A DNA stretch of 64,000 bases from 2-01-FULL-50-23 sp964509695 (GCA_964509695.1 CAZDXN010000002.1:11311-75310), one strand, 5' to 3'; positions 9,268 through 17,522 are shown, counted from the first letter of the stretch. The notes: a model not told the origin generated them from the letters alone. Numbers and translations: made by a program.

Positions 9268-10062
9268 ATGGTTTTGGGGTTAATATTTTTACTTGGGTTA
9301 GTTATTGGAAGTTTTCTGAATGTGGTGATTTATCGGACCACTCACGGAACCTCTCCCCTTTCCGGTCGATCGGTTTGTCCTAAATGTAAAGAGAAGATTT
9401 CCTGGAAACATAACATTCCCTTGATTTCTTTTTTCCTGCTGCAGGGGAAATGTGCCAATTGTAAAACGAAGATTAGTTGGCAGTACCCTGTGGTTGAATT
9501 TATGACCGGGATAATGTTTGTTTGGTGGTTTCTAGTGGGTAGAAGCTTCTTTCTGTTGTTTGGAGAGCCGTGGAGTGTACTACAGCCTGTCTTTTGGCTC
9601 GTGGTGGGGATGCTGCTCTTGGTAATTTTTATCACCGATCTTCGATTTGGCTTAATCCCCGATCAGGTCAGTCTTCCCCTGTTTGTTCTCGCTTTGGGAT
9701 ATCGATTGGGTTTGGTGACGAGTCAGCAAATGCAAAGCTCGGATTTGGTCAACGCGGTAATTTCCGGTTTGGTGTTGATGCTGTTTTTTTACAGCCTGTG
9801 GTACTTCACCAAGGGACGCGGGTTTGGGTTTGGGGATGTAAAATTGGCTCCCTCTTTGGGACTACTGTTGGGTTGGCCGAGAACTTTGGTTGGTGTGTTT
9901 ATTGGCTTCCTTCTTGGAGCGGTGGTGGCTGTTGTCTTGTTGATACTCGGTCGGAAGAGGTTCGGTCAGACGATTCCTCTTGGTCCATTTTTGGTTTTGG
10001 GGACTGTCGCGGCTTTGTTGTGGGGACAGCAGTTGTGGTCTTGGTACTTTGGGTTGTTATAA
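9268..10062 (+). CDS. pilD: Prepilin peptidase PilD
   Basis: This membrane aspartic protease cleaves prepilin leaders and N-methylates the new first residue. The 264 aa protein begins with a hydrophobic segment containing GSFLNVVIYR. It then has the cytoplasmic zinc-type loop CPKC...CANC, and the two catalytic aspartates in ITDLRFGLIPD and GFGFGDVKL. At least six membrane spans follow the usual A24 layout. It is the processing enzyme for the prepilins that surround it. Its stop overlaps the start of the next prepilin. Confidence 0.95.
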   Translation: MVLGLIFLLGLVIGSFLNVVIYRTTHGTSPLSGRSVCPKCKEKISWKHNIPLISFFLLQGKCANCKTKISWQYPVVEFMTGIMFVWWFLVGRSFFLLFGEPWSVLQPVFWLVVGMLLLVIFITDLRFGLIPDQVSLPLFVLALGYRLGLVTSQQMQSSDLVNAVISGLVLMLFFYSLWYFTKGRGFGFGDVKLAPSLGLLLGWPRTLVGVFIGFLLGAVVAVVLLILGRKRFGQTIPLGPFLVLGTVAALLWGQQLWSWYFGLL

Positions 10063-10556
10063 TGAAATTAATGGTTATTAAAAGTCGCGGCTTTACGCTG
10101 ATGGAACTTATGATCGTGGTGGCGATCATAATGATATTGGCGGCAGTAGGATTCTCAAATTATGTTTTTAGTCTGAAGAAGTCCCACGACGCGGCTCGGA
10201 AGAGCGATTTGGCGACGATAGCCAAGGGCTTGGAAGCTTTTGCTAATGATTTTACGGACTATCCCGATGATGACGACGCGGGAGGCATAAAGGCCTGTGA
10301 CTCTGGGGCGGGTCTGGTCGCTTGTTCTTGGGGTGATCCGATGACGGCTAAGCCAAATGGAACGGTTCAAACGTATCTAATCAAGATCCCCAAGGACCCG
10401 GTGGACGGGCAGTATTATTACTATATAAAGACCACTGATGGTTTTGAATTGTATGCAGGCTTGGAAAATACCTCGGATCCAAGCTATAAGTTGACAGGAA
10501 TTTCTTGTGGTGATTTAGAATGTAGTTATACACTTACCCAAGGAGGAGTGAAATGA
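10062..10556 (+). CDS. Type IV prepilin-like protein
   Basis: This 164 aa class III-signal pilin has the cleavage site SRG/FTLMELMIVVAIIMILAAVGF near residue 11. The mature part has the pattern of the GspG/PilE group, with a helical RKSDLATIAKGLEAF segment after the transmembrane helix and a DPVDGQYYYYIK strand region. The start at 10062 overlaps the pilD stop. An internal ATG at 10071 would give a more typical short leader (MVIKSRG), and TATAAT stands 7 bases before that ATG, so the shorter start is a real alternative. Confidence 0.85.
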   Translation: MKLMVIKSRGFTLMELMIVVAIIMILAAVGFSNYVFSLKKSHDAARKSDLATIAKGLEAFANDFTDYPDDDDAGGIKACDSGAGLVACSWGDPMTAKPNGTVQTYLIKIPKDPVDGQYYYYIKTTDGFELYAGLENTSDPSYKLTGISCGDLECSYTLTQGGVK

Positions 10557-10987
10557 AAGAACTCAAAACTTATGGATTCACGCTGATTGAGCTGGTCATA
10601 GTGATGGCGATCATTGCTACCTTGACGGCTTTGGCCACTTTTAATTTCTCTCAGGCCAGAGTGAGGGCACGGGATATCCAGAGAAAAAACGAACTGAAGG
10701 CCATTCAAAACGCCTTGGAGCTGTATAAAAATGACAAAATGCCACAGGAATATCCGGCAACAGCCGATCTCGAGTCAGCATTGGTGACTACGTATATGCC
10801 GAAATTGCCTGTGGACCCGAAGGAGAAGGCGGCTGACAATAGTTGGATGGACTATGCCTACGCGTGGGTCGACAGCTTGCACTACACCCTTCAGGCTTGT
10901 CTGGAAAATACAAGTGATCCGGATAAGACGGTAACCCCCTGTGGACCAACTAGTGAGGGATATATTTATCAATTAACTCAACCTTAG
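10553..10987 (+). CDS. Type IV prepilin-like protein
   Basis: This 144 aa prepilin has the leader MKELKTYG followed by FTLIELVIVMAIIATLTALA. The post-helix segment ARVRARDIQRKNELKAIQNALELY is the conserved GspG/PilE-like amphipathic region, and a Cys pair (QACLEN, TPCGP) lies near the C-terminus. It overlaps the previous prepilin by 4 bases (ATGA). The ENTSDPD stretch is shared with the preceding gene (ENTSDPS), which indicates a recent duplication. Confidence 0.88.
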   Translation: MKELKTYGFTLIELVIVMAIIATLTALATFNFSQARVRARDIQRKNELKAIQNALELYKNDKMPQEYPATADLESALVTTYMPKLPVDPKEKAADNSWMDYAYAWVDSLHYTLQACLENTSDPDKTVTPCGPTSEGYIYQLTQP

Positions 10988-10998
10988 AATAAGAATCT

Positions 10999-11439
10999 AT
11001 GAAGTTAAGAAGTTACGAATCTGAGAAAAAGGGGTTTACGCTGTTGGAGTTGTTGGTGGTGATAGGGATCATTGCTTTGCTGGTGGGTATTGCGACAGTA
11101 AGTTATAGCGCGGCTCAAGCGAGAACTCGTGATGCGCGCAGACGGGCCGATCTGAATTCGATGAAGGACGCTTTGGAGCAATATTACTCGGCTACTAGTT
11201 TTGTTTATCCAGCAACTTGTAGTACGGCCGCAACGGATTTCCTGAAAAGTTCTTGGCCGGTGGATCCGGGGGCGACGATGTCCTATGACGACTTTTGCGA
11301 TGCTGATAGCTATTACATTTGCGCAACAATGGAAGTGACAACTGCAGGAAATGCTTCTGCTGCGGCCACTGACGCTGATGGAACTGGTCTGGTTTGGGAC
11401 AGCAACGGGGCTTATTATTGTGTGGGAAATCTACAATGA
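10999..11439 (+). CDS. Type IV prepilin-like protein
   Basis: This 146 aa prepilin has the leader MKLRSYESEKKG followed by FTLLELLVVIGIIALLVGIA. ARTRDARRRADLNSMKDALEQYY is the standard alpha-1 C segment. The leader and the bases in front of it (AGTTACGAATCTGAG) match an AT-rich repeat that also occurs before pilT and inside the next prepilin. The mature domain is rich in Ala, Thr and Asp and has Cys residues for one or two disulphides. Confidence 0.88.
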   Translation: MKLRSYESEKKGFTLLELLVVIGIIALLVGIATVSYSAAQARTRDARRRADLNSMKDALEQYYSATSFVYPATCSTAATDFLKSSWPVDPGATMSYDDFCDADSYYICATMEVTTAGNASAAATDADGTGLVWDSNGAYYCVGNLQ

Positions 11440-11452
11440 TTAATAAGAAGCT

Positions 11453-11833
11453 ATGAATCTACGAATTTACGAATTTAAGAATAAAGGGTTTACGTTTATT
11501 GAATTGTTGGTGTCGGTGACGATCATGGCGGTGATGATGGCGGTGGCAATTGTGTCTTATTCGAGTACCAATGTGAGGAGCAGAGACACGAAACGAAAGG
11601 CAGATATGGAGACAATTCGATCGGCCTTGGAGATTTGCAGATCGAATACCGGTGAGTATCCGGCGGTGATTTACAATTCGGTGGTCTGCAGTGACACGAC
11701 GGTTACACTCCAAAATACTCCCACCGATCCCAAACCTCCTGCTGTTTATGTTTACACCCCTCTAACCACCACAACGTATACCCTGACTTGCACCTTAGAG
11801 CTGGCTGGAACCTGCTCGTATTCAAATCCATGA
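11453..11833 (+). CDS. Short type IV prepilin-like protein
   Basis: At 126 aa this is the shortest full pilin of the cluster. The leader MNLRIYEFKNKG is encoded by the repeat ATGAATCTACGAATTTACG and is followed by FTFIELLVSVTIMAVMMAVA. The segment TKRKADMETIRSALEI follows the helix. The gene overlaps the next one by 4 bases (ATGA at 11830). It is probably a minor pilin. Confidence 0.85.
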   Translation: MNLRIYEFKNKGFTFIELLVSVTIMAVMMAVAIVSYSSTNVRSRDTKRKADMETIRSALEICRSNTGEYPAVIYNSVVCSDTTVTLQNTPTDPKPPAVYVYTPLTTTTYTLTCTLELAGTCSYSNP

Positions 11834-12327
11834 AGCCCGCCTACGTAGGATACTTCGGTGAGGTGAGGGGTTTTACCCTGATCGAGTTGCTGATTACGTC
11901 GACAATTATCATTTTGTTCTCGGGATCGGCACTAGCGGCTTTTTTGAACTATCAGGATTTTAGAACTACGAATGACGCGGCGAACTCAGTAGCCGAGAGA
12001 CTTCGAACGATTCAGATCAAGGCGACTGCCGTAGAGATCCCCGCTGGTTGCGCAACTGTATCTAATTATGTTGTTAGTTACAGCGGCGCGAATTTAACCG
12101 TTACGGCCACTTGCCCCGGAATTGGTTCTGTGGAAGTGCCCAGCTTGTCGTTGAGTCTAGTAAATAGTGTTTTCCAGAATTCGGGAACGATTACTTTTGA
12201 CAGCCGGACAGTCTCGGCGACAGCGGGGCAGGTGGATATTTGTGGAAATAAAAAACTATTTAGAATTACAGTGAGTGGTTCGGCAAATGTGGGTAAACCA
12301 GTCAATGATCCGGCTGGTTGTCCGTAA
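11830..12327 (+). CDS. GspH/FimT-like minor pseudopilin
   Basis: The protein (165 aa from this start) has an 18-residue leader MKPAYVGYFGEVRG and the cleavage motif G/FTLIELLITSTIIILFSG. The mature part, with a long beta-rich region ending in RITVSGSANVGKP, resembles GspH/FimT minor pseudopilins. A longer frame opens at 11788, but the ATG at 11830 overlaps the previous stop and gives a normal leader. The leader codons contain CCTACGTAGGATACTTCGG, which looks like an inserted palindromic repeat. Confidence 0.78.
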   Translation: MKPAYVGYFGEVRGFTLIELLITSTIIILFSGSALAAFLNYQDFRTTNDAANSVAERLRTIQIKATAVEIPAGCATVSNYVVSYSGANLTVTATCPGIGSVEVPSLSLSLVNSVFQNSGTITFDSRTVSATAGQVDICGNKKLFRITVSGSANVGKPVNDPAGCP

Positions 12328-12342
12328 CTGGTAAACTAAATC

Positions 12343-12735
12343 ATGATTAGAAGGAAGATGGGCGGACAGTTGATGGTAGAGATTTTAGTGGGATTGGGGG
12401 TGATTACAATGGCTTTGGTGGCGAGCCTCGTCGCGGTGACTCACGCCTCGCGATTGGCTAGGGCGAGTAGGAACAAACTCGAGGCGACCAGATACGGAGA
12501 ACAAGTACTCGAGTCACTGCGGAATACTCGCGACCAAGATAAGGCGCTTTTTTTCGCAAATGCGACCTGCCCGATGTGTGAGTCGTTTGTGGTTGGAACT
12601 GTCTATGGGTGCACTTTTTCGGTGTGTGAGTTTTCTCCTACTCGTGCTGACGTGACGGTGAAAATAACCTGGAGCGATGGTGATAGTAACGCCTCTATTT
12701 CTATACCGACGGTGTTAACTCTGTATGATCTATGA
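12343..12735 (+). CDS. PilV/GspI-like minor pseudopilin
   Basis: This 130 aa protein has an atypical prepilin signal. The leader MIRRKMGG is followed by QLMVEILVGLGVITMALVAS, so the residue after the cleavage site is Gln instead of Phe, while the essential Gly at -1 and Glu at +5 are kept. The segment EATRYGEQVLESLRNTRDQ is typical of the PilV/GspI group. Three Cys occur in the globular part. It overlaps the next pseudopilin by 4 bases. Confidence 0.78.
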   Translation: MIRRKMGGQLMVEILVGLGVITMALVASLVAVTHASRLARASRNKLEATRYGEQVLESLRNTRDQDKALFFANATCPMCESFVVGTVYGCTFSVCEFSPTRADVTVKITWSDGDSNASISIPTVLTLYDL

Positions 12736-13292
12736 TTAAAAAACTCAAAAACTCAAAAACTCAAAAACTCAAAATTGGCGGTTTTACGCTGATGGAACTA
12801 ATAGTGGCGGTGGGGATTATTGGGCTGTTGGCGGCGACGGGGGCGGCGATTTTTTTCCGATCACTTCGCGGTTCATCTCAAACCGAGATCAGGCAGACTT
12901 TGGATGGGAGGGTGCGACTGATTACCAGTAGTTTGTCCCGCTTCTTGCTAGAGGGAGAAATCTTCTCTCTTGATAGTCTGGATAGAACGAGCTGTTTATT
13001 GTCCGGACAGGTTAGTGGGGATTCTTTGGAGGTAGTTGGTTTGGATAATTCGATTTCAACTATATCGGTGACAAATGGTGTGATTTCGTCTGCGTCAGCA
13101 GAGATTAACCCGGAGAGCGTGACCGTGGAACACCAGGGAGTTTTGGGATACTATTTTATTTGGTACTGTGGCAATGGAGTGCCAGATAGGTTGGTGATGA
13201 AGTTTTCCGCGACGTATTCCGGTCAGCAGGGGGATACGGGGGTGAGTGGTGATTATGATATTGAGGTGACGATGAGGAACAGTGGGCAGTAA
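12732..13292 (+). CDS. PilW/GspJ-like minor pseudopilin with a repeat-encoded leader
   Basis: This 186 aa pseudopilin has the cleavage site G/FTLMELIVAVGIIGLLAATG and a larger beta-rich mature domain like GspJ/PilW. Its leader MIKKLKNSKTQKLKIGG is encoded by four tandem copies of the octamer AAAAACTC (12739-12770). A change of one copy would shift the frame, so expression could be phase variable. The position after a PilV-like gene fits the usual order of minor pseudopilins that prime pilus assembly. Confidence 0.8.
   Translation: MIKKLKNSKTQKLKIGGFTLMELIVAVGIIGLLAATGAAIFFRSLRGSSQTEIRQTLDGRVRLITSSLSRFLLEGEIFSLDSLDRTSCLLSGQVSGDSLEVVGLDNSISTISVTNGVISSASAEINPESVTVEHQGVLGYYFIWYCGNGVPDRLVMKFSATYSGQQGDTGVSGDYDIEVTMRNSGQ
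12739..12770 (+). repeat. Tandem octamer AAAAACTC x4 inside a pseudopilin leader
   Basis: Four perfect copies of AAAAACTC sit directly after the start codon of the pseudopilin gene at 12732. The unit is not a multiple of three, so copy-number change would alter the frame. Confidence 0.9.
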
Positions 13293-13331
13293 TTTAGTAG
13301 TGACACGGTGCCACAGTGACACGGGGTATTG

Positions 13332-13337
13332 TAGAAT
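13332..13337 (+). promoter_or_regulatory. Candidate -10 element, leaderless PilX-like transcript
   Basis: TAGAAT lies 6 bases before the ATG at 13344, with no Shine-Dalgarno. Just upstream, GTGACACGG occurs twice (around 13300 and 13315), a short direct repeat. Confidence 0.35.
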
Positions 13338-13343
13338 GAAATT

Positions 13344-14093
13344 ATGAAGCGTTCTTCAAGTTCTGGTCAGGCGGCTCTGATATTGATTATGATCATGGCG
13401 GTCGTGGGGGCGGCGTCTGTGGGCGTGGCCAGTCGGTCGGTGGAGAACTTGCGTTCGAGTGAGATTGAGGGGACCAGTACTCAGTCGCTCAAGGAAGCTG
13501 AGTCTGCTCTAGAGCTGGCTCTTCAGACCGGTGGCGATATATCTTCCGATAACTATTCGGCGCAGTTTACGGTTGGTGGTGGAGATGGTTTTGTATCAGA
13601 TCAGGTTGAGGCGGGCGATGTAGTGCAGGTTTCATTGGTTGGGGCGGCGGGAGTGACCGGAATGAATATTTATTGGAATTCTGGTGCGGCAGTCAAGGTT
13701 GAGGTTTTGAACTCCGGTGGTGGAGGCGCTTACTCAGTAAAATACTATACTGCGGATCAGGATGGAATCAGAAGGGACTTGAACAAGTTTTCCAGTCCTT
13801 CGGGAGGTAGCTCGCTTTTTAAGGGAAAAACTTTTGGAAATAGACTAACCATTAATCCGTTTTCCCCGCCAGCGGGGCAAACAGCGCAGATGGTGAGGAT
13901 CACTCTACTCTATCAGGGTAGTTTGGTTGGAGTTGAGCCTATCGGTGGGACTTTGGTTGGACAGATGGTGACTGTAAATGCGGCTGGTACCGCAGGAGAT
14001 TCGACCACAACCTTGGAGTTAAATAAATTTTCAGATAGAGTTCCGGTTGTCTTTGACAATGTATTATTTACTAACGGGAGTTTAAGTCAATAA
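13344..14093 (+). CDS. PilX-like pilus assembly protein (secreted, single N-terminal helix)
   Basis: The 249 aa protein starts MKRSSSSGQAALILIMIMAVVGAAS. It has a pilin-like N-terminal hydrophobic helix with the Gly-Gln pair but no Glu5, followed by TQSLKEAESALELAL, a segment typical of PilX/TadE-like proteins. The rest is Gly, Ser and Val rich and probably beta-structured. It lies between the pseudopilins and pilM. Its role in initiating or coating the pilus is inferred from position and the N-terminal helix. Confidence 0.6.
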   Translation: MKRSSSSGQAALILIMIMAVVGAASVGVASRSVENLRSSEIEGTSTQSLKEAESALELALQTGGDISSDNYSAQFTVGGGDGFVSDQVEAGDVVQVSLVGAAGVTGMNIYWNSGAAVKVEVLNSGGGGAYSVKYYTADQDGIRRDLNKFSSPSGGSSLFKGKTFGNRLTINPFSPPAGQTAQMVRITLLYQGSLVGVEPIGGTLVGQMVTVNAAGTAGDSTTTLELNKFSDRVPVVFDNVLFTNGSLSQ

Positions 14094-14097
14094 GAAT

Positions 14098-15108
14098 ATG
14101 CCTGCTTTTTTTGGATTGGATATTGGAAGTAGTTCGATAAAACTAATACAACTTTCCGGAAAAAATATTTCTTCGGCGGTGATTTGTGCTAATCCCACCG
14201 GAAAAATCGGCGTTGACTTGGTTCCATCTGAGCAAAACTCTCTAATTGATGCCGTTAAGGCCATGCTGGTGACGAATAAAGTCAAGAATAAGAAGGTGGT
14301 GGTCTCGATTCCGGAATCGTTGGTCTATACGCGGGTGATGAGTTTTCCGGTAATGTCGTCACCGGAGTTGGCGACGGCGATTAGATGGGAGGCAGAACAA
14401 GTAATTCCCTACCCGATTGACAAATTGGAACTTTCTTGGGTAGTGATGTTTAAACCAAAAAACAGTTCGAGTACTGAGAAGATGAAGGTCTTGGTAGTGG
14501 CCGTGCCTAGCAAAATTTCTAATGCCTATGTTAACTTTCTGGACTTGCTTGGTTTGGAAGTGGTCCGTGTCGAAAATGAAACAGTATCTCTGGTGAGGAG
14601 TTTGCTGATAGCCAGAAAGGTTGTCGGTGTCAGTTTGATAGTAGACATTGGGTTTAATAATACCAAGATGGTGATAGCAGACACGCTTCAAATTTATACA
14701 AACTATCTTTCTACCTTGGGGGGAATGGCTTTTACGAGGATTATAGCGGAAGCCTTTAAACTGGCTGTTGGTCAGGCCGAGGAATACAAACGAACATATG
14801 GTTTGGATAAGACTCAGTTTGAAGGGAAGCTCTATGCGGCTATGGAACCGGTACTTTCCGGTCTGGTGGGAGATATCAAAAAAGTGGTTGCTAGCTATCT
14901 CTCGACTTATCCAGATCGAAAGATTGATAGACTGATCTTGGCCGGGGGAGGTGCTTATTTGAAGGGGCTAGTCCCCGTGTTGACCGCTCAGACCGGATTG
15001 GAAGTGGGTATCGGGAACGCCTTTGAGGGGTTTAAGGTTCTCGAAAATATCAGAAGTCTTGGTACGGTGTACGCTGTGGCGACTGGGTTAGCGACCGAGG
15101 AGGAATAA
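14098..15108 (+). CDS. pilM: Type IV pilus assembly protein PilM
   Basis: PilM is an actin-like cytoplasmic ATPase fold that binds the PilN N-terminus and links motor to membrane complex. This 336 aa protein has the phosphate-1 motif GLDIGSSSIKL at the N-terminus, RWEAEQVIPYP (the conserved PilM insertion), phosphate-2 VDIGFNNTKM and the adenosine motif ILAGGGAYLKGL. The stop codon overlaps the start of the PilN-like gene, as in most pilMNO operons. Confidence 0.93.
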   Translation: MPAFFGLDIGSSSIKLIQLSGKNISSAVICANPTGKIGVDLVPSEQNSLIDAVKAMLVTNKVKNKKVVVSIPESLVYTRVMSFPVMSSPELATAIRWEAEQVIPYPIDKLELSWVVMFKPKNSSSTEKMKVLVVAVPSKISNAYVNFLDLLGLEVVRVENETVSLVRSLLIARKVVGVSLIVDIGFNNTKMVIADTLQIYTNYLSTLGGMAFTRIIAEAFKLAVGQAEEYKRTYGLDKTQFEGKLYAAMEPVLSGLVGDIKKVVASYLSTYPDRKIDRLILAGGGAYLKGLVPVLTAQTGLEVGIGNAFEGFKVLENIRSLGTVYAVATGLATEEE

Positions 15109-15647
15109 TGAAAATAAATATTGTCCGGCAGGACTCTCTAAAATTTCGTAAAGCGGCTCGAATCAGGACTATTAATGCGATAGTGACGATCGGCAGTATC
15201 AGTCTTTTTGCTCTTTCGGTATTCATAACATCAGGTCAATTTATTTATTTGGGTTTTCGCAGCCGTCAGCTGTCCGATCAGATTAAAACTTTGGGAGACC
15301 TATATAACGCTAGAAGCAAAGACCAAGTCGAGTATATTGCGATAAAAAGAATAATTGACAGGGTTGATCAAATTCAAAGCAGCAGGTTCAAATACCGGGA
15401 TTTTTTGAATGTAATTTATAGGCTATTGCCGAGTAACGCCAAGTTATCCAGTGTTGATTTTGGTAAACCCGGAGTGGTGGTGGTTGGGATCAGACTGCAA
15501 ACGCTTGATGATTATGACGCGATTTTGGTGAATATAAATAACGGTCAGTTGGATAATGATTTTTTGTTTTCGGCGGCGGCTCAACCAAACCTACGAATGG
15601 ATAAGGCAGGACAATATCTGGTCACGTTAGAATTAAAGATAAAATAA
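15108..15647 (+). CDS. pilN: PilN-like pilus assembly protein
   Basis: The 179 aa protein has a short cytoplasmic N-terminus beginning MKINIVRQDS, one transmembrane segment around residues 25-48, then a coiled segment and a small ferredoxin-like domain with LRMDKAGQYLVTLELKIK at the end. This is the PilN/Fimbrial assembly layout, although the INLLP motif is replaced by INIVRQ. It is coupled to pilM and to the PilO-like gene by overlapping start and stop codons. Confidence 0.75.
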   Translation: MKINIVRQDSLKFRKAARIRTINAIVTIGSISLFALSVFITSGQFIYLGFRSRQLSDQIKTLGDLYNARSKDQVEYIAIKRIIDRVDQIQSSRFKYRDFLNVIYRLLPSNAKLSSVDFGKPGVVVVGIRLQTLDDYDAILVNINNGQLDNDFLFSAAAQPNLRMDKAGQYLVTLELKIK

Positions 15648-16420
15648 TGACAACTACACAACTTGGTACAGAAAAGGTCTTTGGATTCATCTTACCTACT
15701 GGCGCTAATGGTCGGTTGGTGAAGCAAACGGTGATGGCGTTTTTGATGGCTGGGTTTTTGCTTTCTTTGTTCGTCTTTTTTATCGCTCCTAGGTTTTCAG
15801 AATTGGCGGTTGAAACCAAGAAGGTAAAGGATCTGGAGATGAAGAGTGATAATTTGACTAAGAGTCTGGATGCTTTGGACAACTTTCGTCAAAATGTAAG
15901 TGGTTTGGCTCGCGAAAGTGTCTATTTGGCTGTTCCGACGAAGTTTGATCCGGGGTATATATTGCTTTCTTTGAGAAAACTGGCTACTGAGAACCAAGTA
16001 AACTTGGTAACATACAGTCTGGCTGGAGGAGAACTAAAGGAAGTTGCCGATAAAAAGTCTATCATTGGAGCTGTTCCTCACTTGGTCAAGGTAGAGATTT
16101 CAGGAACACCTCTAAATCTAATTAATTTTGTTGATACTCTCGATCACTATCTACCGGTTGTTTCGGTGGCCGACTTATCAATTTCAGAGGTTTCCCAGGT
16201 GATTACTAGCGGCGCTAATTATTCTAAGCTTACAATGAGTTTGAATTTTTACCATATGCCTTTATCCTTGGCTTCTGCAGAGCTGTTGACGGGAAAATTG
16301 CTGACCCAAAAAGATATTGATACAATCAATTCCTTGAGCAAATACAAACGCTTGGGGAGTTCTTCTTCGGGGGTAGGCGTTCCTGCCGGATCAGGCAAGG
16401 AAAACATCTTCGGGTTTTAG
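15647..16420 (+). CDS. pilO: PilO-like pilus assembly protein
   Basis: The 257 aa protein has a cytoplasmic N-terminus of about 25 residues, one hydrophobic span (about 26-46), a predicted coiled coil containing KVKDLEMKSDNLTKSLDAL, and a C-terminal alpha/beta domain with VKVEISGTPLNLINFVDTL, the usual PilO region. A Ser/Gly-rich tail follows. It is the last gene of the pilus operon and is followed by a terminator. Confidence 0.78.
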   Translation: MTTTQLGTEKVFGFILPTGANGRLVKQTVMAFLMAGFLLSLFVFFIAPRFSELAVETKKVKDLEMKSDNLTKSLDALDNFRQNVSGLARESVYLAVPTKFDPGYILLSLRKLATENQVNLVTYSLAGGELKEVADKKSIIGAVPHLVKVEISGTPLNLINFVDTLDHYLPVVSVADLSISEVSQVITSGANYSKLTMSLNFYHMPLSLASAELLTGKLLTQKDIDTINSLSKYKRLGSSSSGVGVPAGSGKENIFGF

Positions 16421-16424
16421 TTTT

Positions 16425-16455
16425 GGGCCAACCTCCTAGGTTGTCCAATTTTTTT
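16425..16455 (+). terminator. Terminator of the pilus operon
   Basis: GGCCAACCT-CCT-AGGTTGTCC forms a 9-position stem with one mismatch, followed by AATTTTTTTC. It stands right after the PilO-like stop codon. Confidence 0.8.
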
Positions 16456-16456
16456 C

Positions 16457-16517
16457 TGTCATTCCCGACCTGATCGGGAATCTATTTGAATGGATCCCCG
16501 CTTTCGCGGGGATGACA
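16457..16517. repeat. REP-like palindrome pair
   Basis: Two palindromes occur in tandem: ATTCCCGACCTGATCGGGAAT and ATCCCCGCTTTCGCGGGGAT, the second followed by GACA. The same pair recurs three times near 17548-17755. The arrangement ATTCCC-N-GGGAAT recalls the dRS3 repeats of Neisseria. Confidence 0.8.
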
Positions 16518-16545
16518 ATTGCCTGAGAGGATGACCCTGGTAGGA

Positions 16546-16551
16546 TATAAT
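16546..16551 (+). promoter_or_regulatory. TATAAT box 7 nt before the hydrolase ATG
   Basis: A perfect TATAAT at 16546-16551 is separated from the ATG at 16559 by 7 bases, which predicts a leaderless mRNA. No clear -35 element is seen. Confidence 0.5.
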
Positions 16552-16558
16552 CTTTGAT

Positions 16559-17191
16559 ATGGATCTTTATCAGGGAATGACAAAAGGCAACACTGTTCTA
16601 CTTGTAATCGACCCCGTCAACTCTTGCGCTCACGAAAAATGTGAAACACCGGAGTGGAACATCCATTTTTCAAAAATAAGGGAAATGCTTCCTAAATTAG
16701 CGAAATTTATTTCTGACTACAGAAAAAAGGTCGGTGGAATGGTCGTCTTTATCACAATCACCCCCTGGAACAAGGAAAATTTGCCGGATAACATTAACGA
16801 GCTATATAAAGATCCGAAAGCTTTATACTACTCCGACGATAACACGGGCTTTGACGAACAGTTTTATTGTGTCAAACCGGAAAAAGAGGATTTGGTTTTT
16901 GTGAAAAATGCCTATGACGCCTTTACTAACAAGGAGGTGGTGGCGGAGTTTGAAAAACGGGGAATCAGATACGTAGTCATGGCTGGAATGTTTACTGATG
17001 GATGTGTGTTGGCAACAACAGTGAATGGATTCTCTAGGGGATATAACTTTGTGATCCTTAAAGATTTGATTGAAACCACAGACGACCCGAAACGCCAAAG
17101 ACTGCAAAAACTTCTGACCAACTATACTTTCCCAGTATTATACGGAAAAACAATTGCGGCAAGGGAGTTTTTGGATAGTTGGAGGAGGTAG
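16559..17191 (+). CDS. Isochorismatase-family cysteine hydrolase
   Basis: The 210 aa protein has the cysteine-hydrolase fold of nicotinamidase and isochorismatase. The catalytic triad is visible as Asp in LLVIDPVNS, Lys in VFVKNAYDAF and Cys in MFTDGCVLATT. The substrate cannot be told: nicotinamide (NAD salvage) and other small amides are the family's main targets. The usual D-x-Q after the first strand is D-P-V here. It is a single-gene unit with its own -10 box, between two repeat clusters. Confidence 0.85.
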   Translation: MDLYQGMTKGNTVLLVIDPVNSCAHEKCETPEWNIHFSKIREMLPKLAKFISDYRKKVGGMVVFITITPWNKENLPDNINELYKDPKALYYSDDNTGFDEQFYCVKPEKEDLVFVKNAYDAFTNKEVVAEFEKRGIRYVVMAGMFTDGCVLATTVNGFSRGYNFVILKDLIETTDDPKRQRLQKLLTNYTFPVLYGKTIAAREFLDSWRR

Positions 17192-17202
17192 ATTTTATTT
17201 GT

Positions 17203-17232
17203 ATAGATTCCCGATTAGATCGGGAATGACAC
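17203..17232. repeat. REP-like palindrome
   Basis: ATTCCCGATTAGATCGGGAAT followed by GACA is another member of the interspersed family, located directly downstream of the hydrolase and of the GIY-YIG gene that points toward it. Confidence 0.7.
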
Positions 17233-17234
17233 TG

Positions 17235-17522
17235 TTAATTCAAATCACCAGATAGGTCGCTCCAATCGGGGTTTGTTTTTTCGATTAGTTCGATTTTCCA
17301 TTTTCGATTCCATTTTTTCAGCTGTTTTTCTCTTGCGATTGCTTCGGTTGGATTATTGTATTCTTCGAAATACACCAAACTATGTACTGTGTATTTTTCG
17401 GTGAATCCCTTTATTAAATCTGCTTGGTGAAGGGAGACTCTTGTTCTCAGGTCCCCCGTTATCCCAATGTACAAAGTCCCATTTTTGTAACTTGCCAGGA
17501 TATAAATGAAATATCTCTTCAC
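17235..17522 (-). CDS. GIY-YIG endonuclease domain protein
   Basis: This 95 aa single-domain protein belongs to the UvrC/Slx1-like GIY-YIG superfamily, as in short YhbQ-type proteins. YFIYILASYKNGTLYIGITG contains the two core motifs (IYIL and LYIGIT) and LRTRVSLHQ gives the catalytic Arg. AIAREKQLKKW near residue 75 carries the metal-binding Glu. The gene sits between copies of the REP-like repeat on both sides. Such small nucleases are often found beside repeats in other genomes, so a role in repeat movement is possible but only inferred. Confidence 0.88.
   Translation of the reverse strand: MKRYFIYILASYKNGTLYIGITGDLRTRVSLHQADLIKGFTEKYTVHSLVYFEEYNNPTEAIAREKQLKKWNRKWKIELIEKTNPDWSDLSGDLN

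Noticed and set aside
9570..10061. A long 328-residue reading frame that begins inside pilD
   Set aside because: Only the part from 10062 has a pilin signature; the part before it is an alternate frame of pilD.
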